Assembly (NCBI GenBank): GCA_045654025.1
Contig: JAZOMO010000033.1
Coordinates: forward strand, 1-25,134
Source of the DNA: Scatosoma sp045654025
GTDB lineage: Bacteria; Bacillota; Clostridia; Christensenellales; Borkfalkiaceae
DNA: 25,134 bases
Direction of reading: 5' to 3'
The translations under genes were made by a program, and so were the position numbers. Under the pieces are notes generated by a model. It worked only from the letters and a program-made list of their open reading frames with translations. It was not told the origin of the DNA and ran no database searches. Below are positions 1-7,497 of this stretch, in pieces; the stretch's first letter is position 1; each line of letters starts with the position of its first letter.

Positions 1-2
1 AC

Positions 3-1718
3 TATCGCAAAAATTACGAACTTTGGTTGAACGATCCCCGCTTAAACGCGGAAGGAAAAGCGGAACTTGCGGCGATCGCAAACGACGAAAAGGAAATGGA
101 ATACCGCTTTGGCGGCGAACTCGCGTTCGGTACGGCGGGCATGCGCGGCATTATCGGGTACGGGATCAATATGATGAACGTATATACCGTTATGCGCGCT
201 ACGCAAGGTCTTGCAGAATTTATCAAGACACTTGGAAAAGAGGCGATGGAACGCGGCGTTGTCATTTCTTACGATACCCGTAGAAGATCTGAGGAGTTTG
301 CTCGCGCAACGGCAGAGGTGCTGGCAAAGAACGGCATCAAGGCGTACCTCTTTGATGACGTACACCCCGTACCCATGCTCTCGTATGCGGTACGCTATTT
401 AAAGACGGTGGCAGGCGTTATGATTACGGCAAGTCACAATCCGAAGGAATACAATGGCTATAAGGTATACGGCGAGGACGGCGCGCAAATGTCCCCCGAG
501 GATACGGCAAAGGTGGTGGAATACATAACAAAAATCACCGATTTCCTTTCCGTCAGCGGCGAAAAGAACAGCCCGTTGATTGTTCCCGTACCTCAAAAGC
601 TCGATGAGGACTATATTGAGGAGCTGGCAAAGCTCACTCTCTCCAAAGAGGCGGTCGAAAAATGCGGCGCAAGCTTAAAACTCGTCTACACCCCCGTCCA
701 CGGCAGTGGTTATAAACCCGTGACGGCAATCCTGAACAAGCTGGGAATCAACGCGACCATCGTAGAGGCGCAGGCACAAAAGGACACCGAATTTTCCACG
801 GTAAAAGTCCCCAACCCCGAATACAAGGAAACCCTTTCGATGGGGATTGCGCTTGCCGATGAAATTCAGGCAGACGTCGTATTTGGTACGGACCCTGACG
901 CGGACAGACTTGGCGTAGTCATTCGTGACGACAAGGGTGAATTTGTGGCGCTCTCTGGCAACCAAGTGGGCGTACTCTTGCTTGATTATATCCTGCAACG
1001 TCTGTCCGAGGACGGCGTAATGCCCGAGAATGCGGCGGTGGTCAAATCCTTCGTTTCGACGGGTATGGCAAAGCTCCTTTGCGATGACTATGGCGTGGCG
1101 CTGTACGAAACGCCCGTAGGCTTTAAGTTCATCGGCGAAAAGATTAAACAGTGGGAACAGGATAACAAGCACACCTACGTATTCGGCTTCGAGGAAAGCT
1201 GTGGCTATCTTCGCGGTACGCACGCAAGGGATAAGGATGCTGTGGTGGCATCGATGCTCTGCGCAGAGATGGTATGTTACTATACGTACATCGGTAAGAC
1301 AGTGTATGGACGCTTGCAGGAAATCTACGCAAAATACGGATTCGTCCTCGATAAAAACGTATCCATTCAGTATTCGGGTTTGAATGCGATGAAGGAGATG
1401 AACGGCGTAGTCGATGCGCTGAAAACCATGGAAGTAAAATCGATGGGCGCATGGCAGGTAGAGGCATTCCGCGATTACAGCGCAGACCTCAGAAAGGATT
1501 ATACGACAGGTACGGTTGAGGCGTTGAATATCCCCAAATGCAACTGCGTATACTACGAGTTGTCTGGTGGGTCCTTCGTCTGCGTTCGTCCTTCGGGCAC
1601 AGAGCCGAAACTGAAGATTTACTACTCTATCAAGGCGGAAAGCGAGCAGAAGGCGAACGAAGATTTTGCCTCTTTGCAAATCGCTGTCAACGAAGTTTTG
1701 GAACAAGCAAAACGTTAA
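3..1718 (+). CDS. Phosphoglucomutase/phosphomannomutase (alpha-D-phosphohexomutase), 5' end cut by window edge
   Basis: Interconverts hexose 1- and 6-phosphates (possibly pentose phosphates) in the cytoplasm. The reading frame is open from position 3. The residues before the TTG at 27 read YRKNYELW, matching the N-terminus of Bacillus PgcA-type mutases, so the true start lies just left of the window and TTG 27 is not the start. Numbering from TTG 27, I see the phospho-serine loop TASHNP (134-139, Ser136), the metal-binding DPDADR (289-294), the sugar-specificity motif GFEES (387-391) and the phosphate-binding RPSGTEPK (521-528). The ~570-residue length fits the family and all four active-site loops are intact. 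It is first in a compact operon; the next gene starts 25 bp downstream. Sugar specificity cannot be read from sequence, and a phosphopentomutase side role would suit the nucleoside context but is inference. Confidence 0.93.
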   Translation, partial: YRKNYELWLNDPRLNAEGKAELAAIANDEKEMEYRFGGELAFGTAGMRGIIGYGINMMNVYTVMRATQGLAEFIKTLGKEAMERGVVISYDTRRRSEEFARATAEVLAKNGIKAYLFDDVHPVPMLSYAVRYLKTVAGVMITASHNPKEYNGYKVYGEDGAQMSPEDTAKVVEYITKITDFLSVSGEKNSPLIVPVPQKLDEDYIEELAKLTLSKEAVEKCGASLKLVYTPVHGSGYKPVTAILNKLGINATIVEAQAQKDTEFSTVKVPNPEYKETLSMGIALADEIQADVVFGTDPDADRLGVVIRDDKGEFVALSGNQVGVLLLDYILQRLSEDGVMPENAAVVKSFVSTGMAKLLCDDYGVALYETPVGFKFIGEKIKQWEQDNKHTYVFGFEESCGYLRGTHARDKDAVVASMLCAEMVCYYTYIGKTVYGRLQEIYAKYGFVLDKNVSIQYSGLNAMKEMNGVVDALKTMEVKSMGAWQVEAFRDYSADLRKDYTTGTVEALNIPKCNCVYYELSGGSFVCVRPSGTEPKLKIYYSIKAESEQKANEDFASLQIAVNEVLEQAKR

Positions 1719-1743
1719 TGTTTACGAATAACTAAAGAGGATT

Positions 1744-3513
1744 ATGAAGAAGAAAGGGATTTCCATACTCAATATATTGCTGTCTGCGGTGCTGTTGACA
1801 GGTTGTCAGATGTGGCCGAACAGTTCGACGGGTGGCTCTACACCAGGACAGTTTGCTGGTGGCGGTGTATCGAATAGCAGTACTCCGAGCAGCAGTAGCA
1901 GTACGCCGAGCGGCAGTAGCAGTACACCGAGCGGCAGTAGCAGTACGCCAAATAGCAGTAGCAGTACGCCGAATAGCAGTAGCAGTACGCCGAATAGCAG
2001 TAGCAGTACGCCGAGCAGCAGTAGCAGTACGCCGAGCAGCAGTAGCAGTACGCCGAATAGCAGTAGCAGTACGCCGAGCGGCAGTAGCAGTACGTCAGGC
2101 GGCTCGGAAGAACTGCCCGATGACTTGCCTGCAGAAGAGCATATGGATAAAGACAACAACGGCATTTGCGACGATTGTAACCAAAGCGTACTCGTATCGG
2201 TGGACTTATATTCTATCAACGACCTGCACGGTAAATTTTTATCCAGCGACAGTCAACCGGGTGTTGGCGGCTTGACCACCTACTTAAAAGAGGCGAAGGC
2301 GAGCCAAGAAAACACCATACTCTTATCTGCAGGGGATATGTGGCAGGGTAGTTCGGAATCCAACTTAACGCGCGGGCAAATCATCAACGACTGGATGAGT
2401 GAAATGGACTTCGTATCCATGACGCTTGGCAACCACGAATTTGACTGGGGTACGAGCTATATTGCGCAAAATGCGGCAATCTGCGACTTCCCTTTCCTTG
2501 CCATTAACGTTTACGAAACGGCAACCAACCAACGTGTTCCTTATTGTCAGCCCTCCATTATGGTGGAAACGGGCGGCGCAAAGATCGGCATCATCGGTGC
2601 GATAGGGGATTGCTATTCTTCCATTTCCGCGGATAAAGTGCAGGACGTTTACTTTCAGACGGGAAGCAGCCTTACTGCGCTGGTAAAGGCAGAGGCAAAC
2701 CGCTTGCGTGCGGCGGGCGCAGACTGTATCGTGTATTCGTGGCACGACGGCAAGGACGAATACGACGTCAGCTTGTCGGATGGCTACGTAGACCTTGTTT
2801 TTGAAGGGCATACGCACAGCCGCTACGTCAGCCAAGACAGCAAGGGTGTTTATCACTTGCAGGGCGGCGGCGAAAATAAGAATATTTCGCACGCAACGCT
2901 GTCGGTGAATATTGCCAGAAACTCTGTCCAAACGAGCAAGGCGGAAACCATCGCAAACAGCGTCTACGGCAACAAGGCGGAAGACTCGATTGTGCAGACG
3001 TTGACAACGAAGTATGCGGACGATATCGCAAAAGGCTACGAAGCCTTAGGTTATAACAAACAATACCGCGATGACACCGAGTTGGAGGCGCTGGTGGCGC
3101 AGCTCTATTTAGAAAAAGGCTTGGAACGCTGGGGCAATCAATACAACATCGTGTTGGGCGGAGGCTTTTTGAAGACGCGTAGTCCGTACAATTTGTACGC
3201 AGGGCAAATCTATTACAGTGACGTACAGTCGATATTCCCCTTCGATAATCAAATCGTGCTGTGTTCGGTTTCTGGCGCTAAATTAAAAAGCCAGTTTGTT
3301 CAAACGACTAACAGCGACTATTATTGCGCGTACACTTCGTACGGCAATTCGATTAAGGGCAGTATCAATACCTCTGCTACCTATTACATAGTCGTGGATA
3401 CGTATACTTTGCAGTATAAGTACAACGGCTTGACGGAAGTGGCGCGCTTAGACGAAACGACCTTCGCACGCGACCTGCTGGCGGATTACATCAAGGGCGG
3501 CGGCTTTGCATAA
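1744..3513 (+). CDS. Lipoprotein 5'-nucleotidase / UDP-sugar hydrolase-type metallophosphatase
   Basis: Surface-anchored phosphatase expected to release nucleosides from nucleotides outside the membrane. An N-terminal signal peptide ends in lipobox LLTGC (Cys21). Residues ~44-117 form a Ser/Thr/Pro linker of 7-residue repeats, followed by an acidic DKDNNGICDDC motif (135-145) that resembles a small metal-binding loop. The calcineurin-like phosphoesterase domain follows: INDLHGK (Asp160, His162), AGDMWQGS (Asp198), GNHEFDWG (Asn230, His231) and EGHTHS. The C-terminal part has the nucleotide-binding pattern of the 5'-nucleotidase C domain (GGGFLK, then PFDNQIV and VSGAKL). The RBS AAAGAGG sits just upstream of the ATG. 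It lies between a sugar-phosphate mutase and a dGTPase-like gene in the same operon. Exact substrate (5'-NMP, 2',3'-cyclic NMP or UDP-sugar) is not determined. Confidence 0.9.
   Translation: MKKKGISILNILLSAVLLTGCQMWPNSSTGGSTPGQFAGGGVSNSSTPSSSSSTPSGSSSTPSGSSSTPNSSSSTPNSSSSTPNSSSSTPSSSSSTPSSSSSTPNSSSSTPSGSSSTSGGSEELPDDLPAEEHMDKDNNGICDDCNQSVLVSVDLYSINDLHGKFLSSDSQPGVGGLTTYLKEAKASQENTILLSAGDMWQGSSESNLTRGQIINDWMSEMDFVSMTLGNHEFDWGTSYIAQNAAICDFPFLAINVYETATNQRVPYCQPSIMVETGGAKIGIIGAIGDCYSSISADKVQDVYFQTGSSLTALVKAEANRLRAAGADCIVYSWHDGKDEYDVSLSDGYVDLVFEGHTHSRYVSQDSKGVYHLQGGGENKNISHATLSVNIARNSVQTSKAETIANSVYGNKAEDSIVQTLTTKYADDIAKGYEALGYNKQYRDDTELEALVAQLYLEKGLERWGNQYNIVLGGGFLKTRSPYNLYAGQIYYSDVQSIFPFDNQIVLCSVSGAKLKSQFVQTTNSDYYCAYTSYGNSIKGSINTSATYYIVVDTYTLQYKYNGLTEVARLDETTFARDLLADYIKGGGFA
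1873..2094 (+). repeat. 21-bp tandem repeat encoding Ser/Thr/Pro linker
   Basis: About ten in-frame 21-bp units encode a 7-residue repeat of the form SSSSTPN, SSSSTPS or GSSSTPS. Most units keep the core AGTAGCAGTACGCCG. The array sits between the lipobox and the catalytic domain and probably acts as a flexible, perhaps glycosylated, wall-spanning stalk. Unit number could vary by slippage without changing frame. Confidence 0.9.
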
Positions 3514-3559
3514 GACTTGCGCAAGGCCAAGCAACATACCAACAAAGATGGAGGCAACC

Positions 3560-4750
3560 ATGCCAAAATACGAGGCTCTTTCCAAAGAGCTAATCAGAAA
3601 AATGGAATATGATAGGGCGATGAACAACACCGAAAGCTTTGCTTTCGATGAACGAGACATACAACGCCGCGTGGAAGAAAACGGCGCTATCTTTTGGGCG
3701 ACCTCGTTCGTTTCGGATATCGACAAGATTATGCACAGCCCGTATTTCAGCCGCTATGCGGACAAAACGCAGGTATATTCATTGTTCAAAAACGACGATA
3801 TGACGAGGCGCAGTCTGCACGTGCAGTTAGTGTCGAGGATTGCGCGCAGTATCGGCAAAGCCCTGCGGCTCAACCTTGACCTTATCGAAGCGATTGCCTT
3901 GGGGCACGACGTAGGGCACCCTGCGTTTGCGCACACGGGCGAACATCTTTTGGACGAACTCTACCGCAAGAACACAGGCCGACGGTTTTTGCACAACATT
4001 CAGTCGGTGCGTGTGTTGGATAAAATCCACCCCTACAATTTGAGTTTGCAGGTCTTAAACGGCATCGCGGCGCACAATGGGGAGCTCGAATTAGAGGAAT
4101 ACCGTCCCGTTCCCATCAAGGACTTTGCGGAATTTGACGAAATCATGGAAAAGTGCTGTCAGGACAAGGAGTACGCCGACAAGATTATGCCCTGCACGTT
4201 AGAGGGCGCGGTGGTGCGTATTTCGGACATCATCGCCTACCTTGGCAAAGACCGTCAGGACGCAATCTTGGCGAAGGCGGCAAAACAGAGCGACTTCACC
4301 GAGGAATGTATCGGCACGATCAATGCGGAAATTGTCAACAATCTCATCGTCAACGTTATCGAAAACAGCTACGGCAAGCCGTATATCAAGCTTGACAAGG
4401 CGCATTTCGACGCTTTGAAGAGGGCAAAAGCGGAAAATTACGCCAAAATCTACAATAGGGCAGGCGCTATCACGGGCACGGAAGGGGTGATTAAGCCGAT
4501 GATGGAAAACGTGTACGGTCAGCTTTTGGACGACGTCAAGTCGGACAAACGCAATTCGCCCATTTTCCGACACCATATTCTGCCCCTGTCTGCGGCGGCA
4601 AACGGCTACGAAAAGACGGAGGCAAACCAGTTGGTTGTGGACTATATTGCCAGCATGACGGACGATTATTTTATCGAACTGCATCAGCTGTTGTTCCCGA
4701 CTTCCCCCCTGAAATTACAATACCACGGATACTTTGAGGATATACAATGA
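3560..4750 (+). CDS. HD-domain deoxyguanosinetriphosphate triphosphohydrolase-like protein
   Basis: Predicted cytoplasmic dNTP triphosphohydrolase releasing a deoxynucleoside and tripolyphosphate; 396 residues. The ATG at 3560 is preferred because GGAGG at 3550-3554 lies 5 nt upstream. The frame is also open from TTG 3506, but that start has no good RBS and overlaps the previous gene. HD metal ligands are visible as His87 (SLHVQLVSRIARSIG), His116-Asp117 (LGHDVGHPAFAHTGE) and Asp223 (RISDIIAYLG). This arrangement and the RIARSIG context are typical of dGTPase-like proteins rather than general HD phosphodiesterases. It follows the nucleotidase lipoprotein by 46 bp, and its stop overlaps the next start (ATGA), implying translational coupling. 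Substrate could be any dNTP; family members differ. Confidence 0.88.
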   Translation: MPKYEALSKELIRKMEYDRAMNNTESFAFDERDIQRRVEENGAIFWATSFVSDIDKIMHSPYFSRYADKTQVYSLFKNDDMTRRSLHVQLVSRIARSIGKALRLNLDLIEAIALGHDVGHPAFAHTGEHLLDELYRKNTGRRFLHNIQSVRVLDKIHPYNLSLQVLNGIAAHNGELELEEYRPVPIKDFAEFDEIMEKCCQDKEYADKIMPCTLEGAVVRISDIIAYLGKDRQDAILAKAAKQSDFTEECIGTINAEIVNNLIVNVIENSYGKPYIKLDKAHFDALKRAKAENYAKIYNRAGAITGTEGVIKPMMENVYGQLLDDVKSDKRNSPIFRHHILPLSAAANGYEKTEANQLVVDYIASMTDDYFIELHQLLFPTSPLKLQYHGYFEDIQ

Positions 4751-5694
4751 TATTTGATGAAATTATACAAACGATACAAAGCTACGATACGATTATCGTT
4801 CACCGCCATTCTAATCCTGACGGGGACGCGATGGGCAGCCAAATCGGCTTAAAAGCAATCCTGCAGGAAAACTTCCCTGAAAAGAGCGTGTACGCCGTAG
4901 GCGACCCTGCAAAACGCTATGCGTTTATGGACGGTTCGACGATGGACGAAATATCGGACAAAACCTACGAGGGCGCTTTGGCAATCGTGCTCGATTGCGG
5001 TGCAAGCGCGTTGGTCAGCGACGAAAGATATAAGACGGCAGAAAAGACGGTGCGTTTCGACCACCATATCTTTGCGGAAAACTTCTGCGATTTAGAGGCT
5101 GTGGACACCTCGTACGAAAGCTGTTGTGGGCTGATTACCGAATTTGCACTCCATTGTGGGTTGGCGCTTTCCGCTGTTTCTGCAAAGGCGTTGTATACGG
5201 GTATGATTACCGATTCGGGCAGATTCCGCTATGATTCGACGACCTCGCAGACCTTCCGTCTGGCGTCGGAGCTTTTAAAACAGCCCTTTTCCATTACGGA
5301 CATTTATTCCCAGTTATACGCAGACGATTTCCAGCAGGTACGCCTGCGCGCGCAGTTTATCTTGAAGATTCAGTTCACCGAACAGAACGTTGCGTATATC
5401 TACACGACGAAGGAAGAGCTTGCCGCATGCGGCGCAGACACCTTTACCGTTTCGCGCGGTATGGTCAGCACGATGTCCGATCTTCGCGGTGTGGATATTT
5501 GGGTGAACTTCACGGAAACGGAAGAAAAAATCCTGGTAGAAATCCGTTCCAGCAAGTACACTGTCCAGCCCGTAGCCGTCAAATACGGCGGTGGCGGCCA
5601 CGCAAAAGCGTGCGGCTGTTCCGTACCCGATAAGGCGACGGCGATGGCGCTACTTGAAGACTTAAACGATTATATACGAGGTGAAAACAAGTGA
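4747..5694 (+). CDS. DHH/DHHA1 phosphoesterase, NrnA-type (first of tandem pair)
   Basis: Cytoplasmic phosphoesterase of the family that degrades short oligoribonucleotides (nanoRNA), 3'-phosphoadenosine 5'-phosphate or linear cyclic-dinucleotide products. Motif I is HRHSNPDGDAMGS (His21, Asp25, Asp27), motif II is Asp83 in VLDCGA, the DHH triad is Asp105-His107, and DHHA1 carries GGGGHAKACG (281-290). The 315-residue length equals Bacillus NrnA. The ATG at 4747 overlaps the previous stop as ATGA. Sequence alone cannot decide between nanoRNase, PAP phosphatase and GdpP-like phosphodiesterase activity, but the absence of PAS/GGDEF domains argues against GdpP. All catalytic residues are present. 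Confidence 0.9.
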   Translation: MIFDEIIQTIQSYDTIIVHRHSNPDGDAMGSQIGLKAILQENFPEKSVYAVGDPAKRYAFMDGSTMDEISDKTYEGALAIVLDCGASALVSDERYKTAEKTVRFDHHIFAENFCDLEAVDTSYESCCGLITEFALHCGLALSAVSAKALYTGMITDSGRFRYDSTTSQTFRLASELLKQPFSITDIYSQLYADDFQQVRLRAQFILKIQFTEQNVAYIYTTKEELAACGADTFTVSRGMVSTMSDLRGVDIWVNFTETEEKILVEIRSSKYTVQPVAVKYGGGGHAKACGCSVPDKATAMALLEDLNDYIRGENK

Positions 5695-6668
5695 ACGAGA
5701 ATATGCAAAAAATCCTGAACAAAATTAAGGAATACGATAAAATTTTCATTTTCAGACATTTCCGTCCGGACGGAGATGCGGTGGGCTCGACGCGTGGTTT
5801 GCAGGCGATTTTACAGCTCACCTATCCCGAAAAGAAAATCTATCTGCAAAACGCAGACTTTTCGGACTATCTGTCCTTCTACGGCGAAGAGGATGCGTTG
5901 TTTCCCGACGAGGAGTACGCAGACGCCCTCGGTATCTGTATGGATACGGCGACGGAAAAGCGGCTCTCCAACCAAAAGTACAAGCTGTGTAAGGAGCTTA
6001 TCAAATTCGACCACCACATTCCCATCGAAGGCTATGGCGACATTCAATGGGTAGAGGAGCACCGTTCCTCCTGCTGTGAAATGGTGGCGGCGTTCTACGA
6101 TGCGTTCAAGGACGAGCTGAAGATTGACAAGCAAGCGGCAACCTATATCTATACGGGTATGGTCACCGATTCGGGCAGATTCCGTTTCCGTGAGGTATCG
6201 GGGGAAACGATGCGTTTGGCGGGCTTGATGCTTGACCAAGGCATTGATACGGAAACGCTGTATGCGCACTTGTACCTGCGTGAATTTGAATCCTTCAAGT
6301 TCGAGGCGTTCGTACACGAGCATATGCGTATCACGCCCGCAGGCGTAGCAACGGTGTATATTTCGCAGGCAACGCAGTCCGAGTTCGGGCTGTCGGGCGA
6401 AGAGGCCAGCAGTAGTGTATCCTATATGGATTCTATCAAAGGCTCGCTGATATGGCTGGCGTTTATCGAAAACACGGACGGCAGTATCCGTGTCAGACTT
6501 CGTTCTCGTTTCGTGACGGTGTCGGAGCTGGCAGAACGCTACAACGGTGGCGGTCACGCATGCGCGGCGGGCGCGACGGTGTACTCGGTAGAGGAAATGG
6601 AACAGCTGATTGCCGAGGCAGACCTGCTGCTGAAAAACTATAAGGAAAACAACGACGGATGGCTTTAA
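5691..6668 (+). CDS. DHH/DHHA1 phosphoesterase, NrnA-type (second of tandem pair)
   Basis: A diverged paralogue of the preceding gene, 325 residues. Motifs are FRHFRPDGDAVGS (His23, Asp27, Asp29), Asp85 in CMDTAT, DHH at 107-109 and NGGGHACAAG in the DHHA1 domain, so it looks catalytically complete. GTG 5691 overlaps the previous stop (GTGA) and has GAGGTG seven nt upstream, so I prefer it to the in-frame ATG at 5703. The two copies share the ITDSGRFR/VTDSGRFR segment but differ around motif II and the DHHA1 glycine loop, which suggests division of labour rather than recent duplication. The 3' end overlaps surE by 10 bp. Confidence 0.9.
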   Translation: MNENMQKILNKIKEYDKIFIFRHFRPDGDAVGSTRGLQAILQLTYPEKKIYLQNADFSDYLSFYGEEDALFPDEEYADALGICMDTATEKRLSNQKYKLCKELIKFDHHIPIEGYGDIQWVEEHRSSCCEMVAAFYDAFKDELKIDKQAATYIYTGMVTDSGRFRFREVSGETMRLAGLMLDQGIDTETLYAHLYLREFESFKFEAFVHEHMRITPAGVATVYISQATQSEFGLSGEEASSSVSYMDSIKGSLIWLAFIENTDGSIRVRLRSRFVTVSELAERYNGGGHACAAGATVYSVEEMEQLIAEADLLLKNYKENNDGWL

Positions 6669-7396
6669 AGATATTGATAACGAACGACGACGGAATTGAT
6701 GCCGTCGGGATAAAAATGCTGGCAAAGTGGGCAAAGCAGTACGGCGAAATCACCGTCATCGCCCCCAAGCGTGAACAGAGTGCAAAGAGCCACGCCATCG
6801 ACATACGCGGCGCGTTTGAAATCAAGCGTGTGCCTTTTGAGGACGGTATCGAGGCGTATTCGGTGGACTCTACGCCTGCCGATTGCGTGCGCTACGGTGT
6901 GATAGGGTTGAAACGCAAGTTTGACCTCGTGCTTTCGGGTATGAACAAAGGCGTAAACGTCGGTGACGACATTGTGTATTCGGGTACTTGCGCGGCGATC
7001 TTCGAAGCGGCAAGGCTGGGGATAAAAGGGATAGCATTCTCCGCGTTCTTCGACGGTCAAGAGGCGGCAAGCGCGCACTTTGACACGGCATACCGCTATA
7101 TTTTGGACAACAAATTGCTGGACGAAAACCTTATCTATAACGTCAACATTCCGTATCAGCCGATAGGGATAAGGATGACGTATCAAGGCTCGGTGTACTA
7201 TTCGGACGAGTTCGTGTTGGACGAAACGGCAGGCGAGAATATGTACCGTCAAGTGGGCGAGCAGGTGTTCGATGCCGAACCCAACGATATAAACCGTGAC
7301 ACGGTGGCAATCCATGCAGGTTACATTTCGATTACGCCTTTGATGGCAAGCCGCACGAATATGACGGTGTATGATAAGTACGCAGAAAAAGCATAA
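6659..7396 (+). CDS. surE: 5'/3'-nucleotidase SurE
   Basis: Metal-dependent cytoplasmic nucleoside monophosphatase; family members also act on 3'-NMPs, short polyphosphate and some oligonucleotide ends. The N-terminal ILITNDDGIDAVG places the metal aspartates at Asp10-Asp11. DSTPADCVRYG and SGMNKGVNVGDDIVYSGT (Asn96 region) are the other hallmark SurE motifs. Length is 245 residues against about 250 for the family. The start overlaps the end of the second DHH gene, and the RBS must lie inside that gene. It is the last gene of the operon and is followed within 5 bp by a strong intrinsic terminator. With the two DHH enzymes it would complete oligonucleotide to nucleotide to nucleoside conversion (inference). 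Confidence 0.95.
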   Translation: MALKILITNDDGIDAVGIKMLAKWAKQYGEITVIAPKREQSAKSHAIDIRGAFEIKRVPFEDGIEAYSVDSTPADCVRYGVIGLKRKFDLVLSGMNKGVNVGDDIVYSGTCAAIFEAARLGIKGIAFSAFFDGQEAASAHFDTAYRYILDNKLLDENLIYNVNIPYQPIGIRMTYQGSVYYSDEFVLDETAGENMYRQVGEQVFDAEPNDINRDTVAIHAGYISITPLMASRTNMTVYDKYAEKA

Positions 7397-7400
7397 TGAC

Positions 7401-7433
7401 AAAAGACAGCTCTTTGGCTGTCTTTTCTTTTTC
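7401..7433 (+). terminator. Intrinsic terminator of the surE operon
   Basis: A perfect 10-bp stem AAAAGACAGC / GCTGTCTTTT (7401-7410, 7417-7426) with a 6-nt loop is followed by a T-rich stretch. It lies directly after the surE stop. Confidence 0.9.
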
Positions 7434-7461
7434 ATAAAACGCTAAAATTGCCCCGAAAACA

Positions 7462-7491
7462 AACGAAAAGGGACTTCCCGAAGGAAGTCCC
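7462..7491 (-). terminator. Intrinsic terminator of the RNase-like lipoprotein gene
   Basis: Stem GGGACTTCC / GGAAGTCCC (7470-7478, 7483-7491) with a 4-nt loop. Read on the - strand it is followed by TTTTCGTTTGTTTT, seven nt after the stop codon of the - strand gene. The two convergent operons therefore have back-to-back terminators. Confidence 0.8.
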
Positions 7492-7497
7492 ATATTT

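Noticed and set aside
675..1706. Open frame of about 343 codons on the - strand inside the phosphohexomutase gene
   Set aside because: Antisense shadow; the + strand frame carries every family motif.
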